The position numbers and the translations under genes were made by a program. From Elusimicrobiota bacterium (GTDB lineage: Bacteria; Elusimicrobiota; Elusimicrobia; UBA1565; UBA9628), in assembly GCA_016212795.1 (NCBI GenBank), contig JACRDT010000034.1, positions 81,479 through 145,478 on the forward strand: a stretch of DNA of 64,000 nt, in the 5' to 3' direction. Below are positions 39,874 to 46,830 of the stretch, in pieces (position 1 is the stretch's first letter; each line of letters opens with the position of its first letter). The notes under the pieces are model-generated. The model saw only the letters and a list, made by a program, of their open reading frames with translations. It did no database searches and was not told where the DNA came from.

Positions 39874-41036
39874 CGCACGGCGGCGATGCGCTCCATCGCC
39901 AGCGACAGCCTGCTCTCGACGGCCGTCAGGGCGAACCGGACGTAGCCTTCGCCGCGCGGGCCGAAGCCCGCCCCGGGCGTGGCCATCACCCCAGCCCGCT
40001 CCAGCAGCCGCTCGGCGCAGCGGGCGCTGGGGATGCCGCCCGGCGTCGCGCACCAGAGGTAGAAGGTGGCGGCGCCCGGGAAGACCCTCCAGCCGGCGCG
40101 CTCGAGCGCCGCCGCGCAGCGGGCCCGGCGGCCGCCGAGGCGTTCGCGCATGGCCTGCGCCGCGGCGTCGCCGCGGCGCAGCGCCGCGACGGCGGCCGCT
40201 TGGACGGCGGTGAAGACCCCGGAGTCGATGTTGCTCTTCACCTCGGCCAGCGCCCGGATCGCCCGGCTGCTGCCGCACGCCCAGCCCACGCGCCAGCCGG
40301 TCATGTTGAACGTCTTGGAGAGCGAGTGGAACTCGACGGCGCACCGCATGGCGCCGGGCGCGGCGAGGACGCTGGGGGGGCGCGCGCCGTCGAAGAAAGC
40401 CTCCGCGTAGGCGGCGTCGTGCGCGAGCCACGCCCCGCGCTCCAGCGCCCAGGCCACGGCTCGCGAGAAGAGCCCCGGCGAGGCGGTCGCGCCCGTGGGG
40501 TTGTTGGGGTAGTTAAGGAAGAGCAGGCGCGCCCCCCGCGCCCCGGCCAGCGGGCGGGAGCCGAAATCCGGCAGGAAGCCGTTGCCCTCGAGGAGAGGGT
40601 AGCGGACCGGCCTGGCTCCGGCGAGGAGGGCTCCGGTCCAGTACGGCGGGTAGCCGGGGTCCGGGGCGTAGACGGCGCAGCCGCGCCCGGCCAGGGCCAA
40701 GGGGAGGTGCCCGATCCCCTCCTTCGAGCCGATGAGGGCCAGGACCTCGGTCGCCGGGTCGAGGCGGACGCCGTAGCGCTCCCGCATGAACCAGGCGACG
40801 GCTTCCCGGAACGCTTCGGACCCGCGGTTGTCCGGGTAGCGGTGGAGGGAGGGGTCGCGGACGGCCTCCGCCATGGCGTCGACGATGAAGCCCGGGGTCG
40901 GCAGGTCGGGATCCCCGATCCCCAGGTTGATGATGTCCCGGCCCCGGCGGACCGCCGCCTCCCTCTTGCGGTCGAGCGCGACGAACAGGTACGGCGGCAG
41001 GTCGGCGAGCCGGGGATTGAGGGGCGGTTCCTTCAT
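39867..41036 (-). CDS. dapL: LL-diaminopimelate aminotransferase (class I aminotransferase)
   Basis: 389 residues. Fold-I motifs: INLGIGDPDLPTPGFIVDAM, HRYPDNRGSEAFREAVAWF, NYPNNPTGATAS and the PLP-lysine segment FHSLSKTFNMTGWRVG. It closely resembles DapL, which converts tetrahydrodipicolinate directly to LL-diaminopimelate. Neighbouring dapB and lysA at 59971 support this. A general aspartate aminotransferase remains possible. Confidence 0.82.
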   Translation of the reverse strand: MKEPPLNPRLADLPPYLFVALDRKREAAVRRGRDIINLGIGDPDLPTPGFIVDAMAEAVRDPSLHRYPDNRGSEAFREAVAWFMRERYGVRLDPATEVLALIGSKEGIGHLPLALAGRGCAVYAPDPGYPPYWTGALLAGARPVRYPLLEGNGFLPDFGSRPLAGARGARLLFLNYPNNPTGATASPGLFSRAVAWALERGAWLAHDAAYAEAFFDGARPPSVLAAPGAMRCAVEFHSLSKTFNMTGWRVGWACGSSRAIRALAEVKSNIDSGVFTAVQAAAVAALRRGDAAAQAMRERLGGRRARCAAALERAGWRVFPGAATFYLWCATPGGIPSARCAERLLERAGVMATPGAGFGPRGEGYVRFALTAVESRLSLAMERIAAVRW

Positions 41037-41049
41037 AAGCGGCGGCGGC

Positions 41050-41427
41050 TCACTTCTTGGCCGCCGCCCTGGCGTAGACGCGGTGGAGCGCGGCCACGGC
41101 GAGGACGAGCAGGACCAGCGCGGCGGCGTTGCCGACCCAGCCCTCGAAGACGCCCATCGCGCCGGGCCGGCCCGCGCAGCCGTAGTCCGCGAGGGTCTTG
41201 GACGTCAGGAGGGCAGACAGGCCGGCCCCGATCTTGGGGAAGAGGCCGCCTTCGAAGACGAGCAGGGTCCAGAGGAGCCAGTAGAGGACGCCGATGGCGG
41301 CCATGCAGGCGACCAGGGTCCCGGCGAGGTGGACGGGGTCGAAGTGGGGCTCGAGGGGGTCGTCGTCCGCGAGCAGGTCCTCCAGCCAGCGCCAGGCGCG
41401 GCCGAGCCGCGCGATCGCCGCGTTCAT
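41050..41427 (-). CDS. Small membrane protein between dapL and dapB
   Basis: 125 residues, two membrane helices (LAGTLVACMAAIGVLYWLLW and AAALVLLVLAVAALHRVYA). Acidic N-terminal segment DDDPLEPHFD. No family recognised. Start overlaps the dapB stop (ATGA); the position suggests only co-transcription. Confidence 0.65.
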   Translation of the reverse strand: MNAAIARLGRAWRWLEDLLADDDPLEPHFDPVHLAGTLVACMAAIGVLYWLLWTLLVFEGGLFPKIGAGLSALLTSKTLADYGCAGRPGAMGVFEGWVGNAAALVLLVLAVAALHRVYARAAAKK

Positions 41428-42140
41428 AACCGGAGCATGTCCCTCATCCCGTAGAGCCCGGGCTTCTGCTTGCGGATCCAGAGGGAGGCCTCGAGCGCCC
41501 CGCGGGCGAAGACGTCCCTCGAGTGGGCGCGGTGGGTGATCTCGATGCGCTCGTGCGGGCCCGCGAGGGTGAGGGTGTGCTCGCCGATGATGTCGCCCAT
41601 CCGTTGGGCGACGATGGGGACCGCCTCGGAGGTCCCGCGGGCCTCCTGGACCTGCTTGGCCAGCGACAGCGCGGTGCCCGACGGGGCGTCCTTCTTCAGG
41701 CTGTGGTGGGACTCCGCGATCGAGAGCTCGTAGCGGCCCAGGATGGAGCACGCGATGCGGCACAGGTGGACCATGACGTTGACGCCCGGGCTCATGTTGG
41801 GCGCGAGGAAGAGCGGGATGGACCGGCTCAGGGACCGGAGCTGCGCCGCCTGGACCGTCGTGAAGCCCGTGGTGCCGACGACGGCCGCGACCTGGGCCTT
41901 GGCCGCCGCGGCGACCGCCTGGACCGAGCCTTCGGGCAGGGAGAAATCGACCAGGACGTCCGCGCGGGCGAGGGCCTCGGCGATGCGGGAGGCCCCGAGG
42001 ACGGCGCCGTCCGCCGGCGCGGGGTCCTTGTCCACGCGGCCGACGACGCGCAAGCGCTTGTCTCGCGCCGCGAGCTCCGTGACCCGCGAGCCCATCCTGC
42101 CGAGCGCGCCGCAGACGACGATATCCAGGGGTTTGGGCAT
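41424..42140 (-). CDS. dapB: 4-hydroxy-tetrahydrodipicolinate reductase
   Basis: 238 residues. Rossmann start VVCGALGRMGSRVTELAA, DFSLPEGSVQAVAAA, GTTGFT, APNMSPGVNVM, the active-site ESHHSLKKDAPSGTALSLAK, and ITHRAHSRDVFARGALEASL. It reduces hydroxy-tetrahydrodipicolinate with NAD(P)H. It is the first gene of the operon. GATATATTC lies about 12 nt before the ATG on the minus strand as a weak -10 candidate. Confidence 0.95.
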   Translation of the reverse strand: MPKPLDIVVCGALGRMGSRVTELAARDKRLRVVGRVDKDPAPADGAVLGASRIAEALARADVLVDFSLPEGSVQAVAAAAKAQVAAVVGTTGFTTVQAAQLRSLSRSIPLFLAPNMSPGVNVMVHLCRIACSILGRYELSIAESHHSLKKDAPSGTALSLAKQVQEARGTSEAVPIVAQRMGDIIGEHTLTLAGPHERIEITHRAHSRDVFARGALEASLWIRKQKPGLYGMRDMLRL

Positions 42141-42210
42141 GGGAGCCCCGAGAATATATCAAATTTGTCCGCGCTTCGACGCGGGCCGGAATTGGTAGAA
42201 TGGGGGCGCT

Positions 42211-42642
42211 ATGAACTGCCCGAAATGCCCGGACACGCCGTTGGAGAGCTGCACCATCCCGCTCAAGGACCGGAGCATCCCGGGGCCCGACGCGACCACC
42301 AGGATGCTCGAGATGGACCTGTGCCCCTCGTGCGGAGGGGCCTGGTTCGACAAGGACGAACTCGACTTCTACATCGACGAAAAGGCGGTCCCCGTGCCGC
42401 CGATGGCCAGGACCGTGGACCCTGCCGCGGACGCCAAGCCGGGGAACTGCCCGCGCTGCGCCCGCGCGATGGAGAAGAAGCCCGCCATCAGCAACCCGGC
42501 GGTCACCGTGGACGGTTGCGCGGGATGCGGCGGGATCTGGCTCGACGCGGGCGAGCTGGAGCGCGCGGCCGCGGAAGGGATCCCGCTCAAGGACCGGCTC
42601 AAGGAGATGTTCGGGGACCTGGGCGGACCGCCGAGGAGGTAG
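42211..42642 (+). CDS. Zf-TFIIB-type zinc ribbon protein
   Basis: 143 residues with two zinc-ribbon repeats: CPKCPDTPLE... with LCPSCGGAWFDKDELDFY, and CPRCARAMEKK with GCAGCGGIWLDAGELE. This is the conserved zf-TFIIB tandem found in bacteria; function unknown, possibly nucleic-acid or metal binding. TAGAAT lies 9 nt before the ATG, so the leader is very short. Confidence 0.8.
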   Translation: MNCPKCPDTPLESCTIPLKDRSIPGPDATTRMLEMDLCPSCGGAWFDKDELDFYIDEKAVPVPPMARTVDPAADAKPGNCPRCARAMEKKPAISNPAVTVDGCAGCGGIWLDAGELERAAAEGIPLKDRLKEMFGDLGGPPRR

Positions 42643-42655
42643 CGGCCCGGGCTGG

Positions 42656-42727
42656 CGCCCCCTACGGGAATCGAACCCGTGTCTCCACCTTGAAAGGGTG
42701 ATATCCTAACCGTTAGACGAAGGGGGC
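42656..42727 (-). tRNA. tRNA-Glu (anticodon UUC)
   Basis: Acceptor GCCCCCT pairs with AGGGGGC; discriminator G; D-loop GTCTAACGGTTAGGA; anticodon loop CTTTCAA giving UUC; T-arm ACGGGTTCGATTCCCGT. The CCA end is not encoded. It lies downstream of tRNA-Lys with two inverted family A repeats between. Confidence 0.95.
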
Positions 42728-42729
42728 CA

Positions 42730-42820
42730 GTCACTGGCCTCCCCCCGCGGGGGAGCCCAGTAGCTGAGGGGGGCGAAATCCCCCTCGGCTACTTTCCTCC
42801 CCGCGGGGGAGGAAAGTGAA
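42730..42820 (-). repeat. Inverted pair of family A repeats between two tRNA genes
   Basis: One hairpin is CACTGGCCTCCCCCCGCGGG...GGAGCCCAGTAGC, the other CACTTTCCTCCCC...GGGGAGGAAAGTAGCC, facing each other around CGAAATCCCCC. This is a head-to-head arrangement like BIMEs of enteric REPs. The stems differ in sequence but keep pairing. Confidence 0.75.
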
Positions 42821-42821
42821 A

Positions 42822-42894
42822 TGAGCCCGGTGGGATTCGAACCCACGACCCCACGCTTAAAAGGCGTGTGCTCTACCAACTGAGCTACGAGCTC
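42822..42894 (-). tRNA. tRNA-Lys (anticodon UUU), rebuilt by an integrative element
   Basis: Acceptor GAGCTCG pairs with CGGGCTC (one G-U); discriminator A; D-arm AGCTCAGTTGGTAGAGC; anticodon loop CTTTTAA giving UUU; T-arm GTGGGTTCGAATCCCAC. Its 5' half (42857-42894) is duplicated at 44233-44270, showing that an element inserted into the gene and replaced this half. Confidence 0.95.
42857..42890 (-). repeat. Attachment-site repeat, tRNA side
   Basis: TTAAAAGGCGTGTGCTCTAC, then CAACTGAGCTACGA, running from the anticodon loop to the 5' acceptor of tRNA-Lys. Identical to 44233-44266. Confidence 0.88.
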
Positions 42895-42904
42895 TTCAAC
42901 GCTT

Positions 42905-42910
42905 ATTCTA
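42905..42910 (-). promoter_or_regulatory. Element-borne -10 box now driving tRNA-Lys
   Basis: TAGAAT on the minus strand ends 10 nt before the tRNA 5' end. The ancestral TATAAT stands at the same distance from the orphan half at 44270. It directly follows the integrase stop codon. Confidence 0.6.
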
Positions 42911-43402
42911 TCAAACAAATTTAGCGCTCAGCGAATGCTCGTCGATGAGGGGTGGTGCCGTCCTTGGTGCTATGGCAGGCCCGGATACCGGTATCGCGGA
43001 CTCGAAGGCGGCCATTTCAGACGCCAGGTGCCCCCGGCTCAAGCGGGTGTATCGCTGTGTCATGGCAGGCGTGGAGTGGCCCAGGAGGGCCTGGAGCGTG
43101 GGAAGGTCGTTGGTCCGCATGATGAAGTGGCTCGCGAAGCTGTGCCGCAAGTCGTGAAAGCGGAAACTATGGATGCCTGCCGCCTTTACAACTTGCTCGA
43201 AGAATCGCCGGAGCATGATGACGGGCAGATCGAAAACCGATCCCGAAGGGCGGGGGAATAGGCTGGTCAGGACCTCATGGAGCTTGGAGCAGATCGGGAT
43301 ATCGCGGGACTTCCCCGACTTCGTCCGCTCAAGGTGGATCATGTCCCGGTTTCGATCGACATTTTCCCAGGTTGGATACTTCTGTGGCTGGGAAGGTGCC
43401 AA
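42911..43402 (-). pseudogene. Tyrosine recombinase (integrase), 5'-truncated
   Basis: 163 residues remain of a phage-type integrase. The C-terminal catalytic part shows WENVDRNRDMIHLERTKSGK, HDLRHSFASHF (H-x-x-R), LGHST (His) and TQRYTRL (nucleophile Tyr). The first catalytic Arg, the core-binding and arm-binding domains are missing, and a stop closes the frame just upstream. It should not be able to recombine. A 9-bp hairpin (43393-43413, AAGGTGCCA/TGGCACCTT) lies at the broken 5' end. Confidence 0.85.
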
Positions 43403-43488
43403 ATTGGCACCTTAGAGCAGGCCAGCCCAACCGTCAAAATGCCGGGGGAGCCTGTGCGGGTGTCGCGTGAGGGCAATCGGTGGACGGG

Positions 43489-44046
43489 CTACTTTTGGGA
43501 CGGGTGCGGCAGGAAGCCAATCTGACGCTTTTGCTTGGCTGGGGGGTCCATGAGTCGGCGGAGCGCCCTGAAGACGGCCCGGATTTTCGCCGCCTGCATG
43601 CCCAACTCGGCGTCGTGCCCGGACAGGTGCCTCTCGATGTCTTCCAGCCGTTTGGCCAGGTCCTTGTGCGTCACCAGGACTTCTCTCAGCCGCACGAAGG
43701 CCCGCATGATCGCGATGTTGACCTGGATGGCGCGTTTGCTGTTCAGGACGCCGGAGAGCATGGCGACGCCTTCTTGCGTGAACACCAGGGGGAGCTTGCG
43801 TCGGCCGCCCCACCCAGAACTTGATGTCGCAATTTGCGACATCAAGTGGCGGCACTCCTCAAGGGTCAGCCGGAACATGAAATCCGGCGGGAAGCGCTGG
43901 AGGTTCCGGCGCACCTGCTCATTGAGCCTTCTGGTGCCGACTCCGTAGAGGGCCGCCAGGTCCGAGTCAAGCATGACCTTGTGGCCACGAAGGAGATAGA
44001 TGCGCCGCTCGATGCTTTCCAGGGGGATCAGGGTGTTGCTGGTCAT
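43489..44046 (-). CDS. ORF6N-domain protein
   Basis: 185 residues. The N-terminal ORF6N domain (about 8-95: IERRIYLLRGHKVMLDSDLA, ALYGVGTRRLNEQVRRNLQR, FPPDFMFRLT, FTQEGVAMLSGVLNSKRAI) is common on phages and integrative elements as a DNA-binding or antirepressor module. A helical C-terminal part follows. Start at MTSNTLIPLE; the open frame continues upstream without homology. It contains a 13-bp perfect hairpin (43819-43847). Confidence 0.85.
   Translation of the reverse strand: MTSNTLIPLESIERRIYLLRGHKVMLDSDLAALYGVGTRRLNEQVRRNLQRFPPDFMFRLTLEECRHLMSQIATSSSGWGGRRKLPLVFTQEGVAMLSGVLNSKRAIQVNIAIMRAFVRLREVLVTHKDLAKRLEDIERHLSGHDAELGMQAAKIRAVFRALRRLMDPPAKQKRQIGFLPHPSQK
43819..43847 (-). other. Perfect 13-bp hairpin in the ORF6N gene
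   Basis: ACTTGATGTCGCA, loop ATT, TGCGACATCAAGT, spanning the codons of HLMSQIATSS. It is the longest of the short-loop hairpins found in coding sequence here. Confidence 0.65.
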
Positions 44047-44232
44047 GGCATTCTGGGGCGTCGGGGGGATTCTACCATTTCGGACGGCCGAGGAATCCTT
44101 GTGCGCTTTCGTCCTGGCGCGGCGGTGGTGCCATCCGTGGTGCCACGCGGCCATCAAATGGCACCGGACGCCATCATGCGCGGCATGGAACCTCACGACG
44201 AAGGGGAGGATTTCCCGACGGACGCGGAGCGG

Positions 44233-44270
44233 TTAAAAGGCGTGTGCTCTACCAACTGAGCTACGAACTC
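44233..44270 (-). repeat. Attachment-site repeat, orphan 5' half of tRNA-Lys
   Basis: Identical over 34 bp to 42857-42890, then one mismatch (GAGTTCG against GAGCTCG) and three more matches. The mismatch would be G-U in the original acceptor stem. Confidence 0.88.
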
Positions 44271-44280
44271 CCGGCCGTTG

Positions 44281-44286
44281 ATTATA
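44281..44286 (-). promoter_or_regulatory. Ancestral -10 box of tRNA-Lys
   Basis: TATAAT on the minus strand, 10 nt before the orphan tRNA half. It should still initiate transcripts, which would now read an aberrant RNA starting with half a tRNA. Confidence 0.6.
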
Positions 44287-44303
44287 CAAATTCTGCCCCG
44301 CGG

Positions 44304-44393
44304 TTAGGCTGGCGGAGGGAAGCCGTGCTTGGCGAAGAAGTCCTTGACCTTGTCGTCGTCAGGGTTGGGGCTGGCGCACTTTGGGCACTGCAT
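44304..44393 (-). CDS. Small CxxC peptide
   Basis: 29 codons: MQCPKCASPNPDDDKVKDFF, then AKHGFPPPA. One CxxC knuckle. The ATG follows the stop of the zinc-ribbon membrane protein gene by 3 nt, giving likely coupling. Too short for family assignment. Confidence 0.45.
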   Translation of the reverse strand: MQCPKCASPNPDDDKVKDFFAKHGFPPPA

Positions 44394-44396
44394 GGC

Positions 44397-44684
44397 TCAC
44401 CGCCTGACCTTGGCGTTCCCGGCCCGCGGCAGGCGCAAGGGGTCGGGTGAGAGGTCCCGGCTGAGCATGGCGACGAAGGCGACGCCGAGCGCGATGATGG
44501 CGGCGAGCGCGACGATCGGCAGGAAGCGGGTCGACGAGCCGGCGTGGATGGTCTCCTGCCATTTCGAGCCGCACGCGACGCAGTAGCGCCGGTCGCTGCC
44601 GTCGACGGCCCGAGCCCAGTGGCGGATCAGCGAGGAGGCGTAGCGCACCTTGGTGCTGCCGCAGCGAGGGCACTTGTCTTTCAT
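44397..44684 (-). CDS. Zinc-ribbon protein with one membrane helix
   Basis: 95 residues: an N-terminal zinc ribbon (CPRCGSTKVRYA ... YCVACGSKWQET) and one membrane helix (LPIVALAAIIALGVAFVAML). Function unknown. It lies 13 nt after the amidase gene, probably in one transcript. Confidence 0.7.
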   Translation of the reverse strand: MKDKCPRCGSTKVRYASSLIRHWARAVDGSDRRYCVACGSKWQETIHAGSSTRFLPIVALAAIIALGVAFVAMLSRDLSPDPLRLPRAGNAKVRR

Positions 44685-44697
44685 GGGGGCGCGGGCG

Positions 44698-45768
44698 CTA
44701 CCTGCCGGCGAATGGCGCGGCCGGGTCCACGCCGCCGAGGATGTCCGGGAGGCCCTTGATGGCCGCCTTCGGGGAGGGCCCCGGGGGAGGGACCGGCTCC
44801 TGCAGGGCCCGCCGGAGCTCGTCGACGCGGGCGTAGAGGTTGTCGCCGGGGCAGTCGGTGGCCTGCTGGTCCCGGTGGCCCAGGAGGGCCCGGGGGTCGA
44901 TCGAGTAGGCGGCCACCAGCCAGCGCGCCAGCCCCAGGAACGCGCCGAGCTGGGCCGCGCTCGGCTGGGCGTTGACGGGCGGGTGGTAGTTGCCCATGAA
45001 GGAAACGCCGACGTTGCCGGTGTTGTGGTTGAGGACGTGGGCGCCGACCACGGTCTCCGGCCTGCCCTGGAAGACGCGGCCCGAGCCGTCGATGACGAAG
45101 TGGTAGCCGATGTCGTTCCAGCCCCGGCCGGCCTGGTGGTAGCGCTGGATGAGGCGCATCTCCACCCGGGCGTCCTCGAGCGTGAAGGCCGACGCTCCCG
45201 CCGTGTGGTGGATGGTCATGCGGGCGGGCGCCATGGGCGTGTACTCGTATTTCGGGGGCGCGGCGTTCCAGCCCTCGCGCGACTCGACCTCGGGCTTGAC
45301 GGCGTCGGTGGAGGCCTCGACCTTCTTGGGCGAGACCGGCTCGGCCTCGCGCCGGGCCCGGTAGGCCTCGAGCTCGTAGACCTCGATGACGCTCGACGCC
45401 CGGGCGCCCTGATGCACGACGCGCAAGCGGACCGTCGAGCCCTTTCGCCCCTGGAGCGCGAACTTCCCCCAGAAGCGGCCGTTCGGGAAGACCTCCACCG
45501 CGGCGCTCGCCCACGGCCCCTGGTCCTTGTCGTCGACAGAGGCCTCGAAGGTGACGCCGGGGACGGTGCGGCCCTGGAACAGCAGGGAATCGTACGCGGC
45601 CGGGACGGGGTCGCTGACGCCGAAGTCGTGCACGACCTCGCCGGGCTGCGACAGGGGGTGGACCGTGAACTTCCGGGCGGCCGGGGCGCCCGCGAACGTG
45701 ATCATGACGCCCGGTTCGTGCGCGAAGGACGCGGCGGCCAAGGCCAGGCACGCGAGCACCGGCGACAT
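44698..45768 (-). CDS. Secreted N-acetylmuramoyl-L-alanine amidase (PGRP/AmpD-like)
   Basis: 356 residues: signal peptide (1-16), a beta domain (about 20-150), and a PGRP-type amidase_2 domain at about 180-325 with zinc ligands visible as MTIHHTAGAS (His), HNTGNVGVSFMGNY, and LGHRDQQATDCPGDNLY (His and Cys). It cleaves muropeptide amide bonds or recognises peptidoglycan. Start at MSPVLACLAL, six nt after a -10 box; the long upstream frame is a shadow of ftsQA. Confidence 0.88.
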   Translation of the reverse strand: MSPVLACLALAAASFAHEPGVMITFAGAPAARKFTVHPLSQPGEVVHDFGVSDPVPAAYDSLLFQGRTVPGVTFEASVDDKDQGPWASAAVEVFPNGRFWGKFALQGRKGSTVRLRVVHQGARASSVIEVYELEAYRARREAEPVSPKKVEASTDAVKPEVESREGWNAAPPKYEYTPMAPARMTIHHTAGASAFTLEDARVEMRLIQRYHQAGRGWNDIGYHFVIDGSGRVFQGRPETVVGAHVLNHNTGNVGVSFMGNYHPPVNAQPSAAQLGAFLGLARWLVAAYSIDPRALLGHRDQQATDCPGDNLYARVDELRRALQEPVPPPGPSPKAAIKGLPDILGGVDPAAPFAGR

Positions 45769-45774
45769 GGCCCA

Positions 45775-45780
45775 ATTATA
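45775..45780 (-). promoter_or_regulatory. Extended -10 promoter of the amidase gene, leaderless type
   Basis: TGGTATAAT on the minus strand, with TATAAT at 45780-45775, then TGGGCC and ATG. Six-nt spacing as at 1352, 21772 and 31187. Confidence 0.6.
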
Positions 45781-45846
45781 CCACGAAAAAACGTCCGCGG
45801 CCGCTGGGTTCTTATTTGGAAACCGGAAACTCGCGGGCGCGGAAGA

Positions 45847-45875
45847 TTGAAGGCGTTCGCCAAAGTTGATATAAT
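45847..45875 (+). promoter_or_regulatory. Sigma70-type promoter of the ftsQAZ cluster
   Basis: TTGAAG (45847-45852), a 17-bp spacer and a consensus TATAAT (45870-45875). It gives a leader of about 115 nt before ftsQ. Confidence 0.75.
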
Positions 45876-45999
45876 CACCATCATCCGGCCGCAACAGCGG
45901 GGAAGTTTTCTGACTCAGCCGATCCAATCCAAGAGCGCTGGCTCGATTCTCGGGAAGGCGACGCATCTCCTTTCCCCCGTCTCCCCGAGGCCGTGACGG

Positions 46000-46797
46000 A
46001 TGCGCCGATATAAGGCCCAGATCCGGCGCTACCGGGTGAGCACGCGGCCCAAGCTGCGGTCCCGCCGGCTGAGGGAGTTCGCCGCCGTCGCCTTCCTGCT
46101 CGTGCTGGGCGGGGCGGCCGCCTTGACGCTGCCGCGGCTGTCGGCCGAGTTCCCCGGCTGGCCGGAGATCGCCCGGCGGGCGTTCCCCGGCCCGTTCGTG
46201 GTGGTCGGCGTCCCGGCGTCGCTGGAGGAGCCGTTCTCCAGGACGCTGGCGCAGGCTGAAGGGACCTCGTACGCCAAGGCGGCGCGGCTCAAGGCGAGTT
46301 TCCCCGGCGTGCGCGCCGTCAGGGTCCGGCACGACTGGATCGAACGGAGGGTGCGCTTCGAGGTCGAGATGCGCCAGGCGTTGGCCAAGGTGGTGCATGG
46401 CGGCCGTCTGCGGGGCCATCTCGCCGCGGACGGTTCGGTCTTCATGGCGCCGGAAGAGCTCCGGCCCGCCGTCCTCCCCGAGGTCGACCTCGAGGGGGCC
46501 GACGCGGCCGAGCGCCGGCGCGTGGCCGAGTTCCTCGCGGGTTTCGGCGGGACCGGCGGCGTCCCCGGGACGCTCGAGAGGATGGGGTTCGTGTCGAAGG
46601 CCGAGGGGTGGGAGGCGAGGCTCGCGGACGGGACCACGGTGTTCTGGGGGGACCTGCGGTGGACGGCGGAGAAGGTCGCGCGGCTCAAGCAGGTCCTGGA
46701 GGATTCCCGCAGGACGCTCCAGGGCGCGCTGACGGCGGACATGAGGTATTTCGAGGACGGGAAGATCTACGTCCGGCTTTCCCGCCCATCCAGCTGA
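46000..46797 (+). CDS. ftsQ: Cell division protein FtsQ-like
   Basis: 265 residues: a basic cytoplasmic N-terminus, one membrane helix (AVAFLLVLGGAAALTL), a POTRA-like region (about 65-125; LKASFPGVRAVRVRHDWIER, then VRFEVEMRQALAKV) and a FtsQ/DivIB beta domain. It connects the cytoplasmic ring to septal wall synthesis. Sequence similarity is low, as usual for FtsQ; the position before ftsA-ftsZ is the main support. Confidence 0.8.
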   Translation: MRRYKAQIRRYRVSTRPKLRSRRLREFAAVAFLLVLGGAAALTLPRLSAEFPGWPEIARRAFPGPFVVVGVPASLEEPFSRTLAQAEGTSYAKAARLKASFPGVRAVRVRHDWIERRVRFEVEMRQALAKVVHGGRLRGHLAADGSVFMAPEELRPAVLPEVDLEGADAAERRRVAEFLAGFGGTGGVPGTLERMGFVSKAEGWEARLADGTTVFWGDLRWTAEKVARLKQVLEDSRRTLQGALTADMRYFEDGKIYVRLSRPSS

Positions 46798-46830
46798 TGA
46801 GGATGTTCCTAGCCATGAGGGTCTTTTAGC

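Larger units (their letters stand above)
42857..44266. mobile_element. Decayed integrative element in tRNA-Lys
   Basis: The 1.4 kb between two 34-bp direct repeats (38 bp with one mismatch) of the tRNA-Lys 5' half holds a 5'-truncated tyrosine integrase directly next to the tRNA and an ORF6N-domain gene. No replication or structural genes remain. The right copy is the old 5' half left behind. Confidence 0.85.
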
